Position numbers and translations under genes: made by a program. Positions 43,786 through 52,815 of a DNA stretch of 64,000 nt are shown in pieces. The stretch spans positions 62,001 to 126,000 of the forward strand of contig JAJEKV010000192.1 in the NCBI GenBank assembly GCA_021234155.1, given 5' to 3'. Source of the stretch: Isoetes taiwanensis (lineage: Eukaryota > Streptophyta > Lycopodiopsida > Isoetales > Isoetaceae). Position 1 is the first letter of the stretch; the number at the start of each line of letters is the position of its first letter. The notes beneath the pieces are model-generated. The model worked only from the letters and a program-made list of their open reading frames with translations, did no database searches and had not been told where the DNA came from.

Positions 43786-45492
43786 TTATTCATACATGAG
43801 AGGATCCGGACTCTCAACTGCTCTGTTAATAAACTTTGTGAGGTTTTTGATAGTATCCTCTGCTTTTGGTATTCTGAGAGCTTTTGCTATTATTTCCAAA
43901 GGGATTTGGACTGAACCAGTTGCGTGAGTGAAACCATGGTGTGTTTCCATGTTGCAATTTTTCAGAAGCTCCTCAACCAAAGCATCATTAACTTTTGGTT
44001 GGGATAAAAGGACAAAAGATAATAAGGAACAAAAGATAACAAGGAACAAAAGAGAACATTGTAAAAGGACAGGTGGAAGATGAGCTCCAATCTTGATTAA
44101 TTTGGGCTCTTCTTCTGTTCCTAAGTTTAGCTCTGTTAGCTCTGGGAGTCCCATAGATGGAACAAGTTTTCCATCTTCCAACTTGTGAGCTTTTGTTGGT
44201 TCCAAAGTAATTTCTTTTTCCACTGCCTCCACGAAATGTTTAGGGTACTCTTTTGTTTCTTCCACCATAAAGCATAATTCATCCGATTCACCGTCGATAT
44301 CAATGCCATAGAAATCATCTTCGTCGACAATTTCGTCCATTACTCCTTCCTCAATGTCCTCATCTTCTTCATCGGAGAACAATGTTTCTTCTTGCATAAT
44401 GGTTATATTTCCAGTCCGTAAATTGATCGTAGCCTCTTTCCCTTGTTTTGCTAGAGTCAGAGTATTGTTTGACCAATCATGGACTGCCTTGGAGGCCCTA
44501 AGCCAGGGTCTACCGAGCAATAGTTGATAATCTATTGCTTTAGGATCTGTCTCTAAGACTATGAAATCCTGTTCAAACTCTAAATTCCCAATAGAGAAAC
44601 TGATGTTTTTAAGCATACCTACAGGTTCCACTTTTCGATGATCTGCCATTTTCACATCGAATGGCGCTTTTTGTAAATCATGCAATTTTTTTTTTTCTAA
44701 AAGATTAGTCATGATGTTTACTCCTGCGCCTCCATCAACTGGAACTTTTGGAACTTCCATTCCATGCATTTTCACAAGAACTACTGGATTGAGCTTTTCA
44801 GTTGGTTCAGTTGTCCAAGTAGCAATTGTACTTCTGTTTTTACTATATCCACTTGGTAGTCCCAGTTGAGGAAAATATTTACCCAATGCAGATAATGGAA
44901 CTGGAACAGGCATGTTCCCAATTTCCTTCTTAAACTTTTCCCATTTACAATTCTCATCTATTGCCACATTTCCAAATTCCTTCCACTCCGGCCACATACT
45001 CAGAACGAGATTCAATGGCATGGGAATTACCAACTGAGACATCTTATCCTTAAAGGTCTGCAGGTCATGTGCTTGATTTCCACTCAAACCATTGTTTTCT
45101 TCCTTAGAGCATTCATCTTCCAGCTGCTCCCTAATATTTGCAAAAATTTGTCGTTCCTCATCTATGTTGGGATATTGTTTTTTCTTTGTTTGAGGTAGAT
45201 TATTTTGAGTACTAGGGATTTCAATCCCTTGCTCTTTGGCTTTTTGCCGAGTCACAGCCTGAACATCCACAGAATAGTCCAATCCTATCATTCTGGCATC
45301 TGGATGCTTTACCATTTTTATGGTCTTTCCTTGGCTGCGTACATTCCCGCGAGAAGTGTCCCTTCTCACCACAATTCCAACAGGTGTTATCCCGTAGAAT
45401 CTTTTTATCTTTCCCTTGAGGAGTAACAGCAAAGGCTTGGGCTGTTTCTTTTTCTTTGTTTTTTTCATTGAATCGACACGCATCAGTATCAT
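43786..45492 (-). CDS. Retropepsin-containing ORF of the LTR element
   Basis: A 568-codon open frame without internal stops. About residue 250 it has the aspartic protease site PVDGGAGVNIM and about residue 325 the LLGRPWL motif, the usual pair in Ty3-type retropepsins, which cleave the Gag polyprotein. After the protease is an acidic stretch (FSDEEDEDIEEGVMDEIVDE) and a C-terminal segment of about 150 residues that I do not recognise. It overlaps the zinc-knuckle frame by 272 bases (45221-45492) in a +1 relation, so a combined product would need a frameshift, or else an indel has split the ORF. No polymerase follows. Confidence 0.88.
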   Translation of the reverse strand: MILMRVDSMKKTKKKKQPKPLLLLLKGKIKRFYGITPVGIVVRRDTSRGNVRSQGKTIKMVKHPDARMIGLDYSVDVQAVTRQKAKEQGIEIPSTQNNLPQTKKKQYPNIDEERQIFANIREQLEDECSKEENNGLSGNQAHDLQTFKDKMSQLVIPMPLNLVLSMWPEWKEFGNVAIDENCKWEKFKKEIGNMPVPVPLSALGKYFPQLGLPSGYSKNRSTIATWTTEPTEKLNPVVLVKMHGMEVPKVPVDGGAGVNIMTNLLEKKKLHDLQKAPFDVKMADHRKVEPVGMLKNISFSIGNLEFEQDFIVLETDPKAIDYQLLLGRPWLRASKAVHDWSNNTLTLAKQGKEATINLRTGNITIMQEETLFSDEEDEDIEEGVMDEIVDEDDFYGIDIDGESDELCFMVEETKEYPKHFVEAVEKEITLEPTKAHKLEDGKLVPSMGLPELTELNLGTEEEPKLIKIGAHLPPVLLQCSLLFLVIFCSLLSFVLLSQPKVNDALVEELLKNCNMETHHGFTHATGSVQIPLEIIAKALRIPKAEDTIKNLTKFINRAVESPDPLMYE

Positions 45493-45766
45493 GATTGCTC
45501 ATTTTACATATGTAACAAAACTTAGTGTCCAACTTAGTTCTGCACTCATTAGCGTAATGGCCTGGCCTACTACAACACGTACACCAAATGTAACTACGTT
45601 TAGTTTCTCCTTGAGCAATCCTTTTCAAATTCTCTTCCATAGCATTCAGTTTACTTTGAATGTCTTGCACTTCCTTATCATCAGTTTTCGTTTTCTCAAG
45701 CTTGCTGATTTTCTCAGAACCCAACACTCCATGTATTACTACAGCTCTTTCCATGGCTTGATCCAA
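45221..45766 (-). CDS. Gag nucleocapsid frame with three zinc knuckles
   Basis: The 181-codon frame opens with the end of the gag core, has a short coiled coil (residues 20-52), and then three CX2CX4HX4C knuckles at residues 62-75, 84-97 and 129-142. Such knuckles bind the element RNA. Three are more than the one or two usual for plant Ty3 elements. The frame then runs 60 bases out of step into the retropepsin frame and stops. Confidence 0.88.
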   Translation of the reverse strand: MDQAMERAVVIHGVLGSEKISKLEKTKTDDKEVQDIQSKLNAMEENLKRIAQGETKRSYIWCTCCSRPGHYANECRTKLDTKFCYICKMSNHDTDACRFNEKNKEKETAQAFAVTPQGKDKKILRDNTCWNCGEKGHFSRECTQPRKDHKNGKASRCQNDRIGLFCGCSGCDSAKSQRARD

Positions 45767-46427
45767 TGTTTTTGGAGCCTCTAGAGTTAATTGTTGCTTA
45801 ACTCTAGTTGGAAATCCATCTACATACCAAGAAACTATGTCAAGTTCACGTGGCTTTGGGTCCAGTTCACTGGCTAGCTGGCTTACCCGTAGAGCAAACT
45901 TTCGAGGATCCTCCTCGTGTTTAATCTTAATATTCTTGAGCTCATGAGCTCATGATAAGTAGGCGTAGTCTGGTATGCCTTAAGAAACCTCGTCTTAAGC
46001 TCATCCCAACTACTAATACTACTCATGTTCTTATACATCCAGTCTGCGGGTTTTCCTTCCAACGTAGCAGGGAATAAAATAATACGGACACGACATCATC
46101 AGTCTGATTATTGAGGGAACTTATTCCCTCAAATTGATGGACATGGGTTATTGCTTGAGTTTCAGAGGATTTTCCAGCTCCAAATTTTGGATATGGAATA
46201 TGATTTTTTGAAGAAGTAGCCATATTATCAAACAAAGGTTTGATATCAGGTAATATCTCAGACTGTCTTGCAGCCTCACTTTTTGGTTTCTCTCTACGTT
46301 CACGCCTTTCTGTTCTTTCCAACTCTTGTTTTAATCTCCTTTCAAGCCTTTTCTCTTTTTCCTCGGCAAGGCTCTTATATGCATTTGCTATTAACATAAT
46401 GCAGACACTATGACCATGCATCATCAC
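45767..46427 (-). pseudogene. Gag core, frameshifted twice
   Basis: From 46427 the frame encodes a lysine/arginine-rich helix (EEKEKRLERRLKQELERTER) and then PYPKFGAGKSSETQAITHVH. Near 46088 it shifts and continues as LFPATLEGKPADWMYKNMSS and LKTRFLKAYQTTPTYHEL, the conserved gag core. At 45936-45953 an 8 bp tandem duplication (ATGAGCTC twice) shifts it again. Beyond this, FALRVSQLASELDPKPREL and WYVDGFP lead into the zinc-knuckle frame. The gag of this copy is therefore inactive, although the LTRs are young. Confidence 0.85.
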
Positions 46428-46644
46428 AGGATTTTAGGCAAGAAGGGTTATTGGAACTGCTATCATGTTCAGAAATTCAGTGATTCATAACATCCACTTT
46501 GCATTTCCCATTTGCTGGATTGAACAGCAATTTCCTTTACAATTAAATTTGCATTTCCCATTTGCTGGATTGAACAGCAATTTTCTTTACAACAGCAAAA
46601 GAAAAATTTTTATCTCAAAGAAAACTAAGCATTAACCAAACAAA

Positions 46645-46667
46645 CTGGTCCCGGCAACGGAACCAAT
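46645..46667 (-). other. Primer-binding site, tRNA-Asp type
   Basis: On the minus strand directly after the 5' LTR: TTGGTTCCGTTGCCGGGACC. The core CCGTTGCCGGG matches the complement of the 3' end of plant tRNA-Asp, with mismatches at the TGG-CG junction. Confidence 0.7.
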
Positions 46668-47879
46668 GTTAACCCTCCAGTCTCTCACCCTGGAGTAACA
46701 GCTTTGCAAAATAAGAACATACAGCCAGGTAAGTCTATCTTATCGTTAAGGGTTGCCCAGGTAGTCTGTCCAGTTAATAGTTTCCTTTATGTTTCCTTGC
46801 TCAATCACATCCATGTATGCATCACAAGACATACACCACAATAATTATTTTCATGACCAGATAACCAGAGACAAGTTTCCATAACCACAAGCATAACCAC
46901 CAGAATCATAACCAGAAGTATCCGTAACAATCTCTTCGTTCTATCATAACCAAAACGAACTATGGAAACTCAGATTTTATAGCCCGTGACCAGATTCATG
47001 AACAAGATTAACTTCTAAATAGAACATTGCCGGGAATGATTTCTGCCTTTTGTCTACCACATAACCACCGAAAACAATCTCCATCGATGCTCACAAGATA
47101 TGGCAAAGAATCATATCCAAAAAACAATCATGATCGCATTTTTACGGTTGCGGATCTGGAATCGGCCAAGAGGTCGGTCCGGCGATCCACCGGAGATAGC
47201 TTGTTGAATCACAGGTCAGAAGAGCAGTCGAAAGGGACTCCAGATGCAAGCGCGGGCGGTTCCGTCCGAGAACAGGTTATGCCTGTTCGTTCTATTCGTT
47301 GCCCTATTCTTATGTTTTTTTGTTATGTTATTTGTTATAAACATTTAAAACATCTTGACGTTTAACAATTAACATAAGCAACAAGCCATACACAATAACC
47401 TCAAAGCAACGTCAAGGGAGAAAACATCATCACAATTATTATTCCAAAGTTTTTCCTCCTTACAACACAACGTTTCTCTCTCTTTTTATAATTCAAAACA
47501 ATTAATCTATGCCGTCCAACATGGCAATCCTAAGTTGGGGTAATCCCCAACATCTAATTTTTTGTGTTTTCTAACATTTAATCCTAACCGTAACCTAGTG
47601 CCTCTTGGCCACATGTCCAAAGCACATTTATTTAAATACTTTCTAAGCTAACTTGTTATTCTTTAAAACATATTTCAAAGTTACATGGACTTGTTGCACC
47701 ATGGACAACCCCATGGCCTTTACTGTTTCTTTGGTCGCTTCTCACTTGATCCTCTTGCCCGGTCCCAACTATCATCCTCTTGTAACTTTCTAAGAGCTTC
47801 CAGTACTCCGCTTCGGTCCTTACTATCGACGACCACCTCTTCGGTCTTTTGTTGACGTCGCCGGTCATGGTCATATACA
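46668..47879 (-). repeat. LTR (5' LTR in element orientation)
   Basis: This is the partner of 42116-43328. As the 5' LTR on the minus strand it would carry the promoter; no TATA box was singled out. Confidence 0.95.
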
Positions 47880-47884
47880 TTAAG

Positions 47885-48579
47885 GGCTATGCAACGTCCT
47901 CCCTCGAGGTGTTATGGCCATGTGGTTGTGAGAACGTGCATATTATTCCAGACAAGGTAAGCTCAAAGGCTCTAGATTCTTGATATAGCTGCAGAGCATG
48001 TCGTGAGAGGGCATAGATTATTAAAAACAAAGTAAGCTCAAAAGACTCTGGTAAGCTCAAAAGGCTCCGAATTCTTGATGTAGTTGTAGAACCAATGATG
48101 TGTTACTAAAGCAAAACAAAAGGAAAGAATACAAAAAGAAGTGCACATCAATTTACTTTTGCGCCCTTGTGAATAATGAATTCAAAGTAAAAAAAAAAAA
48201 AGGGGGTGCAGGTGGAAAAATGAGTGCCCACAAATGCTTACAGATAATGACTTCTGGTAAAAATGAGAAAATCCAAAAAGCACCCACAAGCTGCATGAGT
48301 GCTCTGATGGACAATGACTTCTACAAGAAAATATGTGCAGTGAAGTGTCCACTCATGCAAAGTTCTTTCACCATGTAGATTGCGAACAAAATAAAAAACA
48401 AGAAGAATGTCCACCCAATTCTTATATCCTTATTTCTTTCTCCCTTACAATAGGTAAGCGGTTGAAAGAGACAAACAAGATGAAAAAAATAAATTAGCAT
48501 TCAAGCTCAATCTTAAGGAACAATCAAACAAAAAACATGAAAATAAAGGACGAAACAGAAACCATGAAAAGACACTTTC
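47885..48579. other. No gene seen; short GTAAGCTCAAA repeats
   Basis: The phrase GTAAGCTCAAAAG followed by (A/G)CTC occurs three times between 47957 and 48075 with irregular spacing. A 92-codon lysine-rich frame at 48100-48378 has no family features and includes an A-tract, so I do not call it. Confidence 0.5.
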
Positions 48580-48616
48580 GCGCACCGGAGGGCAACCCTT
48601 CGTGCGCAACACCTCG
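48580..48616 (+). mobile_element. Hairpin-bearing element end, Helitron-like, copy 2
   Basis: GCGCAC (48580-48585) pairs with GTGCGC (48602-48607) around GGAGGG/CCCTTC with a 3-base loop. AACACCTCG and host T-tract follow. It corresponds to the hairpin at 29160-29215, in the other orientation, so this is one element family. The other end is not identified. Confidence 0.45.
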
Positions 48617-48631
48617 TTTCAATTGGAAAAT

Positions 48632-49074
48632 GGGAAAAACTCTGAAATACCCTTATGTTTTGCTAAAATTAACAAAACGCCCCTAGTTTTGGGGGTATTT
48701 TTATGGAAATTATCATAATTTTTTTGTGATGATCCAAATGAGAATGAGCCTTTCAGACCTATTGTAAAGGAGGATGAGATCTTTCCATCAAAGGTAAGAT
48801 CATATAAATCGGAGTCTTAAATCACAAGTTATGCTATTTTTAATACAAAAGAAAATTGTAGAAATTTCAGAGGGATTTACGAGACCATAACTTGAGATTT
48901 CGGAATCCGATTCAGGAGATGTTAACTTTTATGGCTCTTCTATAATATATCTGAAGATTCATTCTCATTTGGATCATCACAAAAAAGTTATGATCATTTC
49001 CATAAAAATACCCCCAAAACTAGGGGCGTTTTGTTAATTTTAGCAAAAAATAAGGGTATTTCAGAGTTTTTCCC
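48632..49074. mobile_element. 443 bp Mutator-type MITE with long inverted repeats
   Basis: The termini GGGAAAAACTCTGAAATACCC extend to inverted repeats of about 120 bp on each side (48632-48745 and 48960-49074). The target duplication is a perfect 9 bp TTGGAAAAT (48623-48631 and 49075-49083), the length made by Mutator-like transposases. The centre (about 200 bp) is noncoding. Long near-identical arms could fold into a stable hairpin if transcribed. Confidence 0.96.
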
Positions 49075-49083
49075 TTGGAAAAT

Positions 49084-50542
49084 CAAGAAAATTTTTGGTC
49101 GAGTTAGTGGATGGTAAAAACTTTTCTGGAAGATTTTCATATGTTACCTATTCTACAAAAGGAAGATTCACATTTTTGGTAGGAAGCTTGAAATATCCTA
49201 TTGTTTAGGGAACATTAGGAGATTTTTTTATAGGCTCTAAAAGTTTCCCAACACTGCTCGTAGCCTAGGTTACGGGGTTGACCAAGGTCTGAATCATCGT
49301 ACTATAATTGAATTGTATTAAAAAGCAGAAAGTCATGCAAAAATCGGAAGACGAAATTTCCTTATGCGCATCTTTACCTTTATACGAATATACGAAGCAT
49401 CTTTACATTTATATGAAGCATCTTTATATGAAGCATATGAAAGTATATACGAAGCATCTTTACCTTTATTCCTAATTTGCACCCTATTAAATTCCAACGC
49501 AATCCTATGATGAATTACATGCATGCAATGATCAACTTTACAATGTCGCCCACCCTTAAATAGGCCTCCAACCCTTCCAATTAATGGGATTTTCTTAGGA
49601 GCTATTATTTATAAGGGCAACAAAAAAATTTGCCCTTCACCATAAAAGGGCAAAAAAATGAGGACCCTTGAAAATAAGGGCATCAATTTGAAAAAACCTT
49701 AAATAATGACATATTCAACAAAATTTGGACTTATTCAAATTTAATCGATAACACTTCAAGAACGCCATTATAAGAATATATGTATTGTGATTCTTCTTGA
49801 TTGTTATAATTTTTATAATTTATCTTTAAATTAAAACTATAATGGTTATCAAAGAATAAACTTCTGCGATTTTAGTTTGGTATTTGGGAATCAGTGGTTA
49901 GGACTATGATTTTGATGTCGTATTGTATGAAAAAGGGTATATTTTGGCATGTTTGAGCAGCTTAATTGCATTTAGTCGTCACCTATTTTGGGGTGTTTTG
50001 GATGTTTTTTTTTCTGCTATTGTTAGGAGCTCGGATTTCTAGGACGTGGATAAGTCTTCACGCCACTATCTATGTTTAGCGCCTTCTTGGAGCTGAATAG
50101 GAGAGATGCAGCTGCGGAAGGCATGCAGGCATTGGTAGGCATTGCGGAAGGCATTGGTAGGCATCAAAGAAAGCTTCTTGGTTTAGAATAGGGATTGCAA
50201 AGCTTCTTGCGGTGAGGCAGGGAGTGTGGGGAGCAGCGTAGGTTGTTTAATAGGGCGGCCATGGTTGTAGCGGAGGCAGCAAATGCCTGAAATCGGAGGT
50301 GCCCAAGAAGATCTGGGTGTCCTGTTGATGGATCCCATCTGATTTCTAGATTTCTTCATCAAATGCTCTTACAAATGGTCGATGATGGCAGGCCATCAAA
50401 TAGTAACATGCCCTTACAAATGTTTTGCGTTTTTGAATTTGGTTGTTTGCATGCAGGGTAGAGCATTACGATTAAATGCAGGGTAGGGCAGAACCAAAAT
50501 CGCCATCACGATTATTGCCATGCTTGCCTGCTTGCTTCGGCG
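49084..50542. other. No gene seen; GAAGCATCTTTA repeat cluster
   Basis: Between 49365 and 49470 the motif GAAGCATCTTTA with TATACG/TATATG spacers recurs five times. From 49600 to 49690 the phrases GGGCAA and AAGGGCA resemble hAT-end motifs but have no clear terminus. A repeat shared with 39270 lies at 49708-49740. At 50125-50165 AGGCATTG(G/C) repeats occur. No gene is supported. Confidence 0.5.
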
Positions 50543-51345
50543 GGCATGGCCTATCAGATCATCCCGGCGAACTCCTCTAGTTGGTCTTTAGTGGACTTTG
50601 AAAAAGCTTTATGGCGATAAAACTAGATAGTTCTAATAATCAGGATAATAAGCATTTGAAGAGATTGCTGAAAGATTTGGTTATATACAGCAAATTTGGC
50701 CAACCTTTTTCGAACTGGACAAAAATGGACGTTCCTAAGAAGTGACAGAAAGCAAAAACCACGAAAAGCTGTATAAGAGAACTGTAATTGAACATCATAA
50801 TACCACTTACGTCAACCATATTTTCTCTGTCTTACTTTAAATTTGCACTCAAACATAAAGGTTTCCTATTTTATAGTCAGTCACAATGAAAAAGGTGTAT
50901 ATTGGCAGAAGCCACTTAAGTGTTATAAGAAATCTTAAGCGGTATGCAATCTTAGAAGTTTACCATGGATGATTGTAATGTTGGCTTATAGTAAGCTCAT
51001 TATGTTTCCCCTGTGGCAATAATATGTGACTTGGTTTTCTATTCTTTTGCATTCAGTCTCTGTAATGCCATCAGCTAGTCTCCCATTTCAGAAGGTTTGG
51101 CTCTGTTATGCTCGATGAATAGACGTGACACAGATTTTGCATTCTGTTTTACTTTTAAGTGATTAGGGTACTAGTGAATCTATGGATGCTGTTTCAGTGA
51201 TTGAAAAGCTAAAGGTACTTGTGTCCTGCTTAATAAAAGCTTCTAAATACTGCAATAACTAATGTTATTTTGTGAACCAGCTTGAGAAGATAAAGTACGA
51301 AAGACAGCTACATGAACTTGCATCAATGGTGGAAAGACTTGAAAG
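50543..51345 (+). pseudogene. Segmental duplication copy 2: three exons of the coiled-coil gene
   Basis: This matches 22020-22845. The exons corresponding to 22538-22575, 22648-22695 and the start of 22762-22851 are kept with their splice sites (for example CTTGAGAAGATAAAGTACG at 51281). The sequence leaves the match at CTTGAAAGC|TGTCCC (51344-51350), 22 bases before the original donor, and enters an L1 fragment. It has no start or end exons, so it is a duplicated gene piece. Confidence 0.92.
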
Positions 51346-51346
51346 C

Positions 51347-52316
51347 TGTCCCTTGAAGATGAGGAGATTTCGTCTCTTTCAGATGGACCAGATGATCCAA
51401 GCAGATGCTAAGTGGAAAGCCCTCTTTGCCAACTTATCCCAAGAACTAGGATAGACTGACAATAGGACCTGCTGACTATTCAAGTCACAATGGAAAAGAC
51501 TCAGAAGCCACTGCCACGCAGGTCGAACACGGTGACACAAGAAAAAGCAGTGCTCAATTGTCTCATCCCTCTGCGTACAAAGAGGGCAGATCACAGAGAC
51601 TTCTGGACGAAATCGATGAACAACAGTGTTTACCCGCACGCATCTATGAGTGATGTGCCACCATAAAATGGATAGCTTAGGATGAAGCAATTTATCCCAT
51701 ACCCATCGCCAGACTGCTTTACGATGAGGCTCGGGGATAACTAAAGGCCACTTTGGCGATGGAGGCAACACCGCAGGATGAAGCATGACCACATACATCG
51801 AGTGTACCAGGTGCTCCTCCTTAACACTATCCCCAGCCCCCCACAAAGTTTTGGCATAATGCACTTCGCCCAACTAACTGTAACATCAACTTCTTCTTCA
51901 GTGCCACCCCAGATGAAGTTCCTGACAGTACGAACAATGAGCTGCATCTTTGTCTATGGTGCCAGCAAGATGGATGCCATGTAGACATGTGTACCACTCA
52001 GAACTAACTTTGCCACAGTTACACGACCAGCCATGGATAACTTAGCCGTGGACCACCAGAACAAATGCCTTTCCAACCCCTTAATAATGACATCCCACGC
52101 ATCTCCAGATGAGAGGTGTATACCAACTGGAATGCCTAGAAGCTTAGTTGCCTTCCCATGAGCAAGAACCTTCCATGGAAATGCACCCACAGAAGACGGC
52201 ACTGGAGAGACTAGGGCCCACAGGGTAGTACACTTTTGCCACCCCACAAAGACACCAAAAGCCAAAAAGAAACTGTCCAACAACCGAAATGGCATTCTGC
52301 AAATTCTGCTCATCAG
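51347..52316 (-). pseudogene. L1-type LINE, C-terminal part with zf-RVT domain
   Basis: On the minus strand the frame starts near 52313 with LLGIPVGIHLSSGDAWDVII and LSMAGRVTVAKLVLSGTHVY, continues with RNFIWGGTEEEVDVTVSWAK, and ends with the zinc-binding region (VICPLCTQRDETIEHCFFLC) at 51600-51530. This is the C-terminal part of L1 ORF2 in plants, after the reverse transcriptase. Frame changes occur near 51950 and 51870. It lacks a poly(A) tract at the low-coordinate end, so it was joined to the duplicated segment by recombination and not by a simple insertion. Confidence 0.9.
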
Positions 52317-52324
52317 ACTCTAAA

Positions 52325-52815
52325 TTTTAACTTGAAATTAACTGGTAAGTTATTTAGTCCAATTTTTTCAACCTTTTTGGCTAGATTGTACGACTGGGTT
52401 ATGATAAACTTGCCACAATTTGTTTTGTATTGTGGAAGAGTTTTCTAGCAATGGTTGAAACTAAATTGTATTGTATAAGAAATCATATATTTTAGGCAGT
52501 TTGAGGTTTGTTTTAGTGGTCCTATGTCATTTTAAAGTATTTTGGATGGGCTTTTTTTCTTCAATGGTTCAAAAAAGAAATGAGTTTTGAAAATAGAATG
52601 CCGCGGAATGATCGAATTTCTAGGGCGAATTTCTTGGGCCTGGATGACATTGTATCGTCCTTTCCGTTTTCGGCTAGATCTGCAAGATAACGCAACCTGT
52701 CTTCTGTTTTTGTCTTTGAATTTGTACTTGCAGGATTGCAGTTTGGCATCCTCAAAGTCAAAAGATTCAGAATGTTTCGTAGTTTTGTTTTTCTCTGGTG
52801 TTTGTGATTTGGGAG
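52325..52815 (+). repeat. Segmental duplication copy 2, hAT flank
   Basis: This matches 24032-24520, including TTTGGGAG at the hAT border. Small substitutions and a ~25 bp insertion near 52495 separate the two copies. Open frames on either strand are unsupported. Confidence 0.9.

Larger units (their letters stand above)
42116..47879 (-). mobile_element. Complete-ended, non-autonomous Ty3-type LTR retrotransposon (gag-pro only)
   Basis: Two LTRs of about 1.21 kb (42116-43328 and 46668-47879) are nearly identical and begin TGTTAACCC and end ATATACA on the plus strand. The target duplication TTAAG flanks them exactly (42111-42115 and 47880-47884). The coding strand is minus: the primer-binding site is next to the right LTR and the polypurine tract is next to the left LTR. 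The interior (3.34 kb) holds gag with three zinc knuckles and a retropepsin domain. No reverse transcriptase, RNase H or integrase is present, so movement would need enzymes from a partner element. The high LTR identity suggests a recent insertion. Confidence 0.96.
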
